Below, piece after piece: positions 11,908 through 24,310 of a stretch of 64,000 nt of DNA. A program made the position numbers and the translations under genes. Positions within the stretch are counted from its first letter, which is position 1. Every line of letters begins with the position of its first letter. The stretch is from Dillenia suffruticosa (lineage: Eukaryota; Streptophyta; Magnoliopsida; Dilleniales; Dilleniaceae): NCBI GenBank assembly GCA_033439265.1, contig JAVTVX010000016.1:14740701-14804700 (forward strand). Reading direction: 5' to 3'. A model generated the notes under the pieces. That model saw only the letters and a program-made list of their open reading frames with translations, did no database searches and was not told the origin of the DNA.

Positions 11908-13431
11908 CTACTCTTGGCCATGCATGTGTGTGATCCAAACTCTAAACTCTAGGCGTCTAATCCAAAAACTAAGACCACCATTGGAATCAGAAAAACTAAA
12001 AATAGGGGGCAGTTAGAATTTCGGGGCCTAGATCCAACGGGAAGCCGACGCGTAGAGGTCACGTGCCGCTTTGGATGAGTAGGCACGTGGGCTAGTTTGC
12101 CCACCCTTCCCAGTGTCACGTAAGGGCGCATGAGGCATCCTTTCTGACAAAAAATTTTACAAAAATCATTTTCAGTCTTTTGTGGATTTTTCTGTATTTT
12201 TTCCCTTATTTTTTTCTAAAATGAAAAATATTTTTTATTGATTTTAAATTAATAAAATCCTTAAAAATTATAGAAAAATTAATTTTTAGTTTCAAAAATC
12301 TCTGAAAAATTTTTAATATGTTAAGAAAATTATTTTGTAATAGTTGGCTACTTAAATTAAATTTTTCAATATCTATTTGATTATGTGCTCATTGATTTAT
12401 GTATGGAAAATTTGTTTTTTAAACATAAATTGATTGAGTGTTTGAGCATAATCATTAAAAAAGGTATTTTAAAATTTTGTGATTGGCTTCATGACCAATC
12501 TGATATTTACCCTATTTTTAGGACATGGTGAGGATGAGATGCACTCATGTTATTCTTCGGGTGAGATATAAAGATGAAAGGACCTTAGAGTGTTTAGCAA
12601 AATTAGATATAATGATAAATTATAAAACAAACTCAATGCACACTTTGCAACAACGTTATGAACTTCTGTGTTTGGGTCAATGGTTTAAGAGAGATGAAAC
12701 CGAGATTAATATAATAAGGAATTCTCTCCCTAATGATATGGCTAGAATGGCTGATTAAATAATAGAAGAAAATGAACGGATCATTTTTAAGAATTTCAGA
12801 CTAAGATTATTTAAAATGTAGAGAGTTAAACAGATCAAAATTAAGATGAAGAAATCACAATCTTTAAGGATATACGGCTCTACGCCACATGCTGTTAGGA
12901 GATTTGCTCCCACTGATAGGCTTTCAAAAGAAATGGTATCTTGCATGTATATGGAAGAAAAGAATAAATGAATTAATGTATCTTTTTTCCTTTTTCGTTA
13001 CATAATTGTGTACTATAATTATGAATAGTAGAAACCTATCAACATATGTAGTAGATCATTGTTTTATAAGTATGTATTTAGAATGTCTTTAATATTTCAA
13101 AGCGATGCATATCTATATGTGTATGCATGTGTGTGAAAAAAAATGAGTTCTTATTTCGCATGATTCTAAACACGTGAAGTATTTTTAATGTGAAGTTTTA
13201 AGCTGAAAAAATTTAAATAATTTTCACATAAAATCTACTAGATTTTGTTGCTTTAAAAAATTAAATTTATAGTAATCAAATATTTAGATCATGGATAATA
13301 ATTGAGAACTTAGTGAACTTTCAAGTCTATACCTTATGTTCGTTTATCATAAATGTTGATTTTAAATACAAATTTGTATACATTAAATGAGTTTAAAAAC
13401 TCACAATTATCTCTCTTTGAAAACTCAAACT
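11908..13431. other. Probable Ty3/gypsy LTR-like fragment, no gene seen
   Basis: A GC-rich block (11990-12140, with 'cacgtgccgctttgg' and 'gtgtcacgtaagg') is followed by very AT-rich DNA with 'aaaaattatagaaaaatt', a pattern common in long gypsy LTRs. No boundaries or repeats confirm it. The open frame at 12525-12758 has no recognised domain. The last part probably includes the element B leader. Confidence 0.25.
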
Positions 13432-16400
13432 ATGGCATCAAAATGCATAATAATAGACTTTAACAAGGATGAAAAATTTAATGGCGACAATTATGATATT
13501 TGGTGTCTTAAGATATGATATATGTTAGAAGAGTAGGATGCCTTAGAGTAGGAAACACTGCTTAACAAAGAAGAGATCAAGTAGGAAACACTGATCAGTT
13601 CTGTTGTTGATGATCTCATTCATGAATGTGTACAATTCCCTACTGCTTATAACATATAGGTATACCTCAGAGAGACGTATGGAGGAACTAGTTTGACCCA
13701 TTTGAGGCAATTGATAATCAAGTTTAACACATATAAAAAGAAAGCTGATCACAGTATCAAATAGCATCTGAGGACCATGCTAAACATGATAAAGGAATTA
13801 AAATCAGCTAGTCACATTCTCTTTAACGATCAGAAGGTTCAAGCTTTAATCCGATCCTTTCCATATCAGTAAGAGCACTTGAAAGTCAATCTGACACAAA
13901 ATGATAGCATTAAACTTTCTCTGATGTTGCTTGCTACATGGAACTTGAAGATGAGCAACTTAGTGCCGCAAGATCAATTTTTAATGGCTTTGTAGCTGAT
14001 TCAGATCCTAGAAAGTTTTGGGCTTTAAGCGCAAGAGAAACAAGAACAAAGGCAAGAATGTGAATGAAGCTCAAGAAGGGTCCAATAAGAACAATTTCAA
14101 CCGTAAGAACAAACGTAAGCAATTTCGGAAGAAGAAGGACAAGAGCAAGTAGAAGTGCTATAATTGCAAAACTCTTGGTCATTTCATTCGAGAATACCCT
14201 AAGTCGAAAAACGTAGCACCTTGTTACGCTTATCTAAGTGTTATAATGTCTCTAGTATTATTTTATTTTCTAAATCTTATCTTGTATGGATTATAGATTC
14301 AGAAACAGCAGACCATGTGACAAGAGATCGAGAAGCATTCATGGATTTTCATCGAGCTCCTCCTGATATAAGATGGATATACATAGGGAACAATATGAGA
14401 GTAGAAGTCAAAGGAATTGGCACTTATAAACTAGAGTTACGAAGTGGGCAAACCCTATTCTTGCATGATATTCTCTATACACCGAGATTCAATGGAATTT
14501 AGTTTATGTTGTTGTTCATCTTAAACTTGGTTATCACTTGAAATTTTCTTGTAATAGGGTCTATATCTATTATAATGGTATGTATTATGGTTCTGGATAT
14601 CTCATGGATGGCTTTATCACTTTGGATTATGACAAACAAATATTTAACTGTCATGTTGATCATGATATTTCATTAAGTGTTTGTCTTTCTAGTGATATTA
14701 ATATTGATGACAAAGTATGACATGATAAACTTGGTCACATTAGGCAGGATAGGATGAATCAACTAATGAAAGCAAAACTATTGGGTTCACTTACTAAAAT
14801 TGATTTACCAAATTGTAAATATTGTCTTGCTGGGAAAATTACTTGAAAACCATTCGAAAAGGCGGTAAAGGCTGAATTTTCATTACAATTGGTTCACTCT
14901 GACATTTGTGGTTCAATGAATGTAAAGACTCAACATAGGGCGTCATATTTCATTATATTTATAGAAGATTTCATGATGTTTGGTTATATCTATTTGATTT
15001 CTCAAAAGTCAGAATCATTTGAGTGTTTTAGACGTTATATGAATAAAGTAGAGAATCAAATGGACAGAACAATTAAAACCTTGAAAACAAATCAGAATAT
15101 CAATATCTATCAAATCAATTCAAGGATATATGTAGTGAAAAGAAAATTATTAGACAATTGACTATTCCTTATATATCTCAACAAAATGGTGTCGCTGAGA
15201 GTAGGAATAGAACAATGCTAGATATAACGAGATACATGATGGCACAAGTTAACTTTCCCATTTCTTTTTGGGCAAATGCATTATTAACTGTGACTTATAT
15301 TTTGAATAGAGTGCCTTCAAAATCAGTAACAACTACACTGTATGAACTTTAGACTAGTAGAACACCGAGTTTGAATTCTCTCAAACCTTGGGGATCAGCC
15401 ACCTATATTAATGACTCTTCCAATAAGTTTTAAAAGTTTGGTTCCCGAGAAAAGAAATGTAATTTTATTACATATTCTAATCAGTTAAGGTTATATATTC
15501 ATGAATGAATACGATAATAGTACTGTAACGGAAATTAAATCATGAGAAATGACACTTGTTTTAAAATGTTTTTCCTAGCGAAGATAAAATAGCGAAAGGA
15601 GAGTCGTTGTTTGAATTAAATAATTCAGATGATGGATATGTGCTAGATCGATCAAGGGAACCATGAGAAATTGAATCTCTAGATGATCCCGGTGGGAGGG
15701 ATCCAGGTTCTAATAATCCAACCGAATCATCAATTCAGAAAATTGCTAGGAAAGGTATATCAAAATGTTATTATAAATTGAAGAGCACGCTTTTATCATT
15801 TTTTCACAGGATGAGGATGAGCCTAAAAATGTAAATGAGATTTTGTTCTATCCTGTCAAGAATGAGTCGGTAAAAGCAATGGAGGAAAAAATGGAGTCGA
15901 TAGAATCCAACCATGTTTGGGAATTGGTTGATCTTCTACTTGGGTGTAAACTTATTGGAAACAAGTGGATTTTCAAAGTTAAATGTAAGACCGATGGAAC
16001 AATTAAAAAATACAAATCTCAATTGGTGGTAAAAAGTTAAACCCAACAAAACGGTATTGATTATGAAGAAACCGTCTCATTAGTAGTAATATTTGTCTCT
16101 ATTCGCCTATTGTTGGCTACTGTAACCATTTTAGATTTAGAATTGCATCAGAATGACGTGAAGACTACCTTTCTTAATGGAGAACTAAAACAAAAAATCT
16201 ATATGGAACAATCAGTAGGTTTAATAGTTGAAGGCCAAGAAAACAAAGTTTGTGAATTGAATAGATCAATTTATGGCATTAAGCAATCTTCAAGATAATA
16301 GTATTTGAGATTTCATAGAGCTATAATCTCTTACAACTTCATGATGATAGACAAAGACCATTGCGTTTATGTGAAAAAATCCAATAACAAGTTTGTAATT

Positions 16401-17360
16401 CTATCACTATATGTCGATAACATATTGTGACCAGGAAACGAAAGTAATATATCTTGAATATCAAGAATTGGTTGTCATCAAATTTTGAGATAAAGAGTAT
16501 GGATGAGGCAGAATACATTCTGGTTGTTAAGATTTATAGAGATTGTTCCAAGAGATTATTAGCGTTATCTCAAGAATTTTATATTAAAATGATTCTAGAA
16601 TGGTTTAGGATGGACAACTGTAAACCCATTGATACTCATATAGCTAAAGGCAAAAGTTTAAGACTAGAGATATACCCAAAAACTAATGAAGAAAAAAATT
16701 AGATGTCAAAAGTATCGTATTCTAATGCTATTGGGAGTCTGATATACGATATGATGTGTACTCATTTTGACATCTGCTATACCTTGGGTTTGGTCAACTA
16801 GTATCAAACCAATCTACATCGAAGTCACTAGACTGCTGTAAAGAGGATTTTGCGATACCTGAAAGGAACTGCAGACTATTTGCTTTGTTATCAAGGAAAT
16901 GATTTGTCAAGATGCTGATTGGGGTGACAATTTTGATGAATGTAAATCCACTTCAGGTTACGTTTTCTTGCTGAATAATGACGCCGTCTCTTAGAAAAGT
17001 AAGAAATAAATGTGTGTATCATTACCTACAACGGAAGCAGAGTTTGTGATTTGTGTTTTTGCAGTTCAAAGATGTATTTGGTTTTTACAACATTTAGGGA
17101 TCATAAGTAATTTAGTGGAATCTGTAAGAATTTATTATGATAGTCAATCAGGTATTGCTTACATGAAAGATCTCAAATATCATGAGAGAACCAAGCACAT
17201 AGATACAAAATTCAATTTTATTCGAGTTATTGTTGAAAAGAGGGAGATGACATTGAAATATATCCCTAAACATTTGATAGTGGCTGATCCTTTCACAAAA
17301 CCTATACCTAGAGATGTATTTTTAAAACATGTAAAATCTCTTGGATTGCATAGGATGTAA
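13432..17360 (+). pseudogene. Ty1/copia element B gag-pol, full order but decayed
   Basis: Gag starts with ATG at 13432 (F-N-G-D-N-Y-D-I-W). A zinc knuckle at 14156-14197 reads C-Y-N-C...H...Y with the last Cys lost. Protease has D-S-E instead of D-S-G near 14300. Pre-integrase and integrase follow (H-S-D-I at 14892; the Q-Q-N-G-V-A-E-S-R-N phrase at 15180). Reverse transcriptase starts near 15860 (W-E-L-V-D, G-N-K-W-I-F-K) and its catalytic motif at 16410-16421 is Y-V-D-N, not Y-V-D-D, with a TGA three codons later. RNase H is the best preserved part (17010-17360, with Y-H-E-R-T-K-H-I-D and A-D-P-F-T-K-P). At least ten stops or shifts rule out function. Confidence 0.9.
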
Positions 17361-17585
17361 TTGTATTTGTATATACAATGACTATGATGTAATACTCATA
17401 ATTTTATGACATTTGAATTTGTTTTGTACTTACGAGTTCTCATAAAACAGATTTGTACGTGACTGCTCTTTAAACCTGTGCATGAAAAAAGTTAGTGATT
17501 CAATCCTAGATTTTAGAAAATTTATTTTTGATATTTCAATTTTAAGTATGAAATTCCATATTTGATTATTATAAAATAATCATCA
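17361..17585 (+). mobile_element. Ty1/copia element B, 3' LTR
   Basis: Immediately downstream of B's RNase H. It ends in AATAATCATCA at 17585, matching the remnant ending at 9573. The left edge is estimated (a TGTAATTG start at about 17356), giving a short LTR of roughly 225-230 bp. Confidence 0.6.
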
Positions 17586-20153
17586 TAGATAAATGAATAA
17601 TGGAAAGAAGATTAAGAAAAAAGGACATTAAGAATGATACCATGACATGCATGTTGTTGTTCATGTTTAAGTGCTATGAAGATGATGATTTATGACATTC
17701 ATGAATCTTGCTCCGTGCATTCTTTTTTTTTTTGTATCATACTTTACGCAATGTTTTGTATGATCCTGCTTTCTTAACTTGATGGTTTGATTTATTTTTC
17801 TCTCTCTTTTAGGTTTGTAGGTGTGGAGTGTGGGAGTATGATATAGAGGCTTAGTGCTAATGATAATCAGATTCCCTCTTTTATTTTTCCTAGACTATTT
17901 TTTTTTAGATCAACTGGTATCCAAAACTATATTCTAATTAATTCGATTCGAGCAATATCGGATCTAATTTAGAGAGAGAGCTCTCCCAATATATTCTTTT
18001 TTTTTGTTCTTAGATTTTGAATCCAAAAGTTAATTAAAAACTTTAGTACACTTACCAACTAGATCGACTATCTATTGGTATAAATTGAAATTATGGTTTA
18101 TATATGTTTATATTGTTCTCATGTGGTTGATGTCCTGATGTTTAAGTTGATGGCATGTCGTGATGAGTTAACCCTTTTATCTTTATGTTTTCAAGTTTTC
18201 AATAGAAGTGTAGATGAAAACCGCATGGTTACAATTCTATTAAAGATTAGTTAAATTTTGGTAGCTCCAGATGTTGTTGCCCATGATTATATTCATGTTC
18301 TAAAAGTGTACGTATGTTCCTTTTCATGTCCCTTAGGGATAGCTCAAGTGATAGTCTTCTCAATTCCATCTTTTCTTCCCCACTTCGATCTTATTTGGTT
18401 GCACCTTGTTATCCCAAAAAAAAAAAGAATATATATATATATTCCTTTTCATGATTAGTAAAATTCATATCTTTCAATCTTGGATAAATTAAGTTTTTTA
18501 TCTTATTCCTGTTTGTTGGATGGACAGCGAAAGCCATCTTATACCAGCTTGATAGCAGGTGATGTCATAAAAATGTTTTTGCTTTGTTTACCAGGTATAT
18601 GTGTTGCCCTCAATGGCCTTGTTAGTCCTTTTCCAAGGGAGATTTTATCCAATTTCCTTTAAAAAAAAATGTATTTCAAGTAAAAGTTTTAAATATTATA
18701 CATTTTTCTTGCCATATTTTCACACACATGGATGATAACTCATGTGGCTGCTATCATAAGTATAACTTGCTTGGTTCCAATTGTAATATAGTTCCTTGGT
18801 TCTTTTTATATTGAATTTAGTTATCACTATATGTTCTAATTTTTAGCCTTGTTCTTAATTTTTTTTTTTTTTTTTTACATAGGAAGATTGGAAGTTGAGA
18901 CCTTTACAAATGAATGATGAACGATACCAGTTGAACTATAACTCATTAACATTATTGTTCTTACTTTGTCAAATCATTGTTAGTATTAGGTTAGAATTTC
19001 ACCATTAAATTTTTCCTTTAGTCTTGGATTATTTATTCAGTAGAGTTTTCATATAATTCATGCATTTTGAGTTCTCATATAATACTGAGTAATTTGAGAT
19101 AACTAGTAAAAAGAAGTCAAATTTCATGAAAACGATTACTTACTTATACATTTACATTTTACTACTTGAATGGTCGGTGAACTTACATCACAACACCAAC
19201 TTTGTTTGCGGTCATTAAAGGTGTCGTTAAAATTAATGGATGTTAACGTATAGAAGTTCCATTACCAAATAAATTTTACTTTTTACAATACTAAAATTTA
19301 AAATATCAAGTGTGGCATTTTAATTTTTTTTGTTACATAAGGAAATTTTTTTATTAGATAGGGGCCTTAAAAATTATGGAAAAATATACAGTCATGAAAA
19401 TTCAAACACTAAATCAAAAAAAAAAAAAAAAAAAAAAAACTTGAGTGTCCCTACAATGATATGACATTTTAAATTTTAGGATGCCATTTATTAACTAGAA
19501 CATAATTTAGGATCTTAAAAGTAATTTGCTTTGTGAGAATATGACATCATAATTTTGAATAATATCTTACTATTTTTATTACACTTAAAAATTTTATGTA
19601 ATTAAATGCACCATTCAAAATGTAAGAGAGTACTAAAAGTGAAAAAAATGAAGAATAATTTCTTCTTTTACAAACTTGAGTTTCTAAGTTGAATCATTTC
19701 TTTATAAACTATCGGTATCTACTAATTACGTTAAAACCGATTAAATTCACTTTATATGATATTAAATTCTTAAATGGTAAAACTCTCTTAACACTTATTT
19801 TTGTTATACATAAAATTCGAACTCGAAATCTTATTTAAAAAATATCAATATTTAGTTATTGGGCCAATTAGACATTGATCTATTTGTAATACATTTGCCA
19901 AAAGTGCTTCCCCATGCATTTTTTTTTTTAATTTTTTGAGTAAAATGCATTTTTTTAGAATAATAAATTTAAAGATTTTTATTAGAAAATTTTATTTTGG
20001 TACAAAATATACATTTCTATATAATGTTTTAAGTTATTATATATAAAGTAGAAATAAAATAGACGGTATGAATTTCAAAGAATAGGAAACAAATGCTCCC
20101 TTTAGACTTGGGCGAAACTTGGTAGGAGTTCAACTCTCATTAAAGGAGCCTTC

Positions 20154-20158
<5 letters not shown>
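17586..20158. other. No gene seen; AT-rich repeat-like DNA
   Basis: Contains homopolymer runs (a long poly-A at about 19417-19438, several poly-T runs) and scattered chance frames. A stretch near 18525-18650 looks slightly exon-like but has no splice context or recognisable product. I see no conserved domain on either strand. Confidence 0.4.

Positions 20159-20233
<75 letters not shown>
20159..20233. repeat. (CT)n microsatellite, 75 bp
   Basis: Uninterrupted CT dinucleotide from 20159 to 20233. Open frames on the reverse strand here encode only Arg-Glu repeats and are artefacts. Confidence 0.97.
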
Positions 20234-20235
<2 letters not shown>

Positions 20236-20767
20236 TCCCTTTTTTTGAGTTGGGGAAGGGGGAAGGAAATTCATAACATAAATACATGAGAAGTCACACA
20301 AATATTCAAAAAATGAATTAACATAAACCAACATTCTATGAATTTAGTGAAAAAAATATTATATTTACTTAATCAAAATCTCGAATTCGAATCTTATAAA
20401 TGAAAAAATAGATATTAGGTGAGTTAATATCTAATTGGGTCCTACGACTATTTGAATTGAATTAGTTGAATTTTTAGATACACATAGTTAAATAAAAAAC
20501 ACTAAAAAAATTTAAAAAATCATAAATTTTATGCAAATCTTTTTAATACTAAGGTGTTAATATAACAAATTCCATAATTGAGCTCATTTTGGAGCTTGGA
20601 AGAGAGGTACATACTATGTTACCCCTGTTGAAATGTGTTTGGATAAATAATTGAGATCTTACTCAATCATGTAGAGTTTGTGCTAAGTTTTAAGGAAATT
20701 TTTTGTCATGTAAATATTAATATTTATGAAATTGATATTTATTAGATAATTGTTAATTATTTTATTA

Positions 20768-20775
20768 TCCTAACT
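20768..20775. repeat. 8-bp target-site duplication, left (TCCTAACT)
   Basis: TCCTAACT here and at 40397-40404 flank the hAT-like element exactly. Confidence 0.75.
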
Positions 20776-21435
20776 AGGACTGGCACTTGGGATGGGTCCG
20801 AGCTAGCTCGGCCCATTTTGAAGGGTCAAGCTTGGTTTACTTTAGAACTGGGTTACACTTGGACCTATTATTTAAGCTCATTTTAATTATGGACTGAGCC
20901 TGAAATTTGTGGGCTCGCCTTGCTTTAGGCTCGGCACGTGTTTAAGAGACATTCATGTATTCTTGCTAAATTCGACCTAACTTTATTTCCCAAACCCAAT
21001 TAAAGCCAGTCATGTTCATTTCTGAGAGAGAGAGAGAGCGCATTGGGAATGGGTTATAAATGTCCTATCAAGGTCAAAGCAAAGGCCTTCACACGTTATC
21101 TGCAAAAATTAAAACTAAAAGCATTCTTCTTCCTTTTGGTTGTTCTTTCAAGGAATTCTACAGTTTTACTTTCCCTTTTCCTTTCCCAAATCCACATTCC
21201 CCCTATTCGTTTCTTCTTCTTCAGCAACCATCTAAGACCTTGAAGCAACAAAGGGATAGAGAAGAGTGAGAAAGAAGAGAGAGAGGGAGAATAGGTCACA
21301 AAAAATTGAAATAAAAAAATAGAGAATCCAACGAACAACACTCAAATTTTGTGATTGCTTGGACGATGATGACGATAAACAAGAAAGACTTCCCTCAGCT
21401 TCGATGATGATTGCGGTGCTGCAACGTTTCAGAAG

Positions 21436-21549
21436 ATGTCTAACTCTGATGTAGAGAGCCGAATCGACACCGACCCTTTGTCTCCTCTTTCCGACTTTCG
21501 ACTTCCCTTCCTTGATCAATTTCGCAACTCTCAACGCCGACGAACTTAG
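21436..21549 (+). other. Small exon-like frame, possibly captured host sequence
   Basis: ATG at 21436 opens a 37-codon frame (start M-S-N-S-D-V-E-S-R) ending in TAG at 21549. Its base composition is more GC-balanced than the surroundings, and the DNA before it resembles a plant 5' leader with CT/GA-rich tracts. It lies in the outer hAT-like part, before the MULE terminal repeat. I do not recognise the product. It could be a captured first exon or chance. Confidence 0.25.
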
Positions 21550-21631
21550 GATTCGCCTCCATTCGCGATTTGTAGTTGACTATTCACTTATAGTAAGAGA
21601 AGAAATTGGGTACTTCCCCCTCCCAGAATGT

Positions 21632-21717
21632 GTCTATTAACGAGTCATGTACGAAATTACCCTTGAAAGATAAAAAAATCCTAAAAAGAGCCACTGCAGA
21701 AAAAATTCAAATCTGAC
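21632..21717 (+). repeat. MULE left terminal inverted repeat
   Basis: Imperfect inverted repeat of 40004-40085. Shared core in the reverse complement: 'ttttttctgca', 'ctctttttagga', T-run, 'tttcgtacat', 'gttaa'. Confidence 0.6.
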
Positions 21718-21720
21718 CTA

Positions 21721-21862
21721 TATTTGTTGAGTGTTCAACACTCGATCGACAAATATTGGTTGAGTATTCCATACTCAACCAACATTTATACTCAACCAAC
21801 ATTTGTTGAGAGTTCAACACTCGACAAATAGTATTTGTCAAGTGTTGAACTCTCGACAAACT
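21721..21862. repeat. Cluster of three hairpins next to the MULE left end
   Basis: Three inverted repeats follow one another. At 21721-21755, TATTTGTTGAGTGTT faces AACACTC...GACAAATA around one base, with a small bulge. At 21756-21782, TTGGTTGAGTAT and ATACTCAACCAA form a perfect 12-bp stem with a 3-nt loop. At 21802-21860 two 29-nt arms pair at 27 positions around a single G. All use the same GTTGAGTGTT/GACAAATA vocabulary. Confidence 0.85.
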
Positions 21863-23825
21863 TGTGGCTCTTCAGCTTTTGTCCACCCTCTTCTTTCCCT
21901 ATTTTCTTTTCTCTTCTCCTCTTCTTTTCTCTTCTCATATGGCCGAAACCCTAATCCTCTTCTCTCACCACTCTAATCTGACAACCTGCATTCCTGTGGA
22001 CTTGGTGACCACTGCAACCTCCAGTGACTACAACAAATCATTTGTGAGTCTTTGCAAGCGTTCGTCACTCTCCAGTCGAAGGTATATTGTTCTTCTTGGT
22101 TCATTCTGCAAACTTATTTGGTCCATTTGATGTATTTATTTTGATTGTGAATGATATTTGTTGAATGATGTCTATTATGTTCATTAAAATAGTTTTGTTG
22201 AGAATTTTAATTATTATAAATTTAAGGTTTAGTATGTTAAGGTTTAGTATATTTATTTATAAAATTGTTATAAGTTTATGTTTAGGGTTCAATTTGCAAG
22301 TTGAATTAGATGTTAACATGTTTAATTTTGATGTTTAGAAGAAATAGCAAATATGGTGAGATTGTTATGGTTTAGTAACGATGATATTGTCATGAGTGAA
22401 GATGGAGTTGCTTATGACCATGGTCCTCCTAAGTTAATTAGGGCAAGGAAGATTGCATATTTTAATGAGATAGTGTCTATAATATATAACGGTTTTTAGA
22501 AAAATTTTATAACACGACATGTGGAGGTTTTTCATCGGTGTCATATCTCAAATATCCAATATGGGAATGTATGGTATGAATTGGTGTCAATTAGTGATGA
22601 TGATGGTATTTTTAATTTGATGGAGTTTGCGGTGAGCATGGGAGTGGGTTCCACTCATGAGTTGCACATAAGATTTTATGATGGTGGAATGTTCTCACAA
22701 TAAGATTGTGATTATACGGATGATTATCTATATATTGAATCTCGAGTCCATCTTGCTTTTGTAGAAGTGGGTAACGATATTGATGAGGAAGAAGAGGTGG
22801 AAAAAGAAGAAGAGGTGGAAGAAGAGGATGATGATGATGGAAAAGTTGGTAGCGGTGGTGGTGGTAGTGATGCCAACGAATTAATGATTGAAACCTACTC
22901 GGCTCCTACACATGGAGGTGGTGGTTGTGGTAATGCCTATGACCAAATAGATGACTCAATCCCCTTCATGACCATTACACCTGGAGGTAATGATTACGTG
23001 ACTTTCGAGAAAAATAGTAGATTGGCAGGCAATAGTTGGAGTTTTGGTTCTGAATTGAAGAAAGGGATGAGATTTGAATCGAAGGAGCAGCTTATTCATC
23101 CCGTCAAAATACACCATATGGAGAATCACTATCAATTTCATATTGGAAAATCAACCCTTATACTTTGGATAGCAATATGTACTCAAAGGGATAAAAGTTG
23201 TCGGTGGAGGTTGTGTGTACGTTGAACAAGATATGTTGGTGCTTTTGTGATTATTCGTTGTTAACGAATCGCACACATGTGTGAATGTTGGGTTGACGCA
23301 AGATCATAGATAGTTATATTCAAATTTGATGGTCTGACATTTTCTTAACTATATGAGGGAAGATCCTAGTGTTAAAGTTTTTTTCATGCGAACTGTTACG
23401 ACGAAAAGAACCTTACATTCGCAATTTGTTAATTTCATTCAATATAGATGGCACCAATCACATTGTCTCATTGGCATTCGGGTTGGTTAATGGAGAGTCA
23501 TTTGCTTTATGGTCATAGTTTTTGAGCTGTGTGTGAGAACATATTGTTGGAGATATGGAGGGTCCTATTTACTTAATTTCATATCAGCATGAAGGGATAA
23601 GGGCAACAATTACTCGTCCACAATTTGGATGGTCACCTCCGAGTGTAGTGTTGCAATTTTGCATGTGTCATGTTGTTAGCAATTTGAAAAAGGAAGCACA
23701 AAAATAAGTTTGTAAAACAGTTACCACCATTGTAGTATTACAGCTACAACGTAAGAAGTTTGAGCTATAGATGGCGAGGATGAGGGAGATAAAAGAAAAT
23801 GCGCCTAATTATTTTGTAAATATTG

Positions 23826-24266
23826 TGTAACACCGACATTGCGGTGTTCGTAATAGTATACTATTCTCGAAAAATATATATAAATAAATACTCTTCAGTC
23901 TATATATATGTGTGTAGAGAGAAATTTTATTTATTTATATTGATTTTTGATTTTGGGGTATTTAAATTAAATTTTTGATATATTTTAAATTTTGCTATAT
24001 TCTCGAATTTTAGTGTAAAATGAATATAAAAAAATTATATATATATATATATATATATTCAACCATTTATTAAATTTTTTTATTTACAAATTTAATTATT
24101 TATAAATTTATTTATAAAAAGAAATATATATATATATAATAATAATAATAAGAGTTAAAAAAAACCAAAACAAAATACAATAAAGGAGTGCTGCGTTTTG
24201 AGCCAAAACGCAGCACCCCCCACCTAAATCAGATTAGGGCTTTTAGCCCTAATCTCTCTCTCTCTC

Positions 24267-24310
<44 letters not shown>

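Noticed and set aside
18330..18400. 'atagctcaagtgatag' as a SINE box A
   Set aside because: Matches box A, but no box B follows at a suitable distance.
18480..18662. 60-codon frame with exon-like look
   Set aside because: No flanking splice logic, no recognised domain, and no neighbouring exons.
20102..20334. Arg-Glu repeat frames
   Set aside because: Translation of the 75-bp CT microsatellite.
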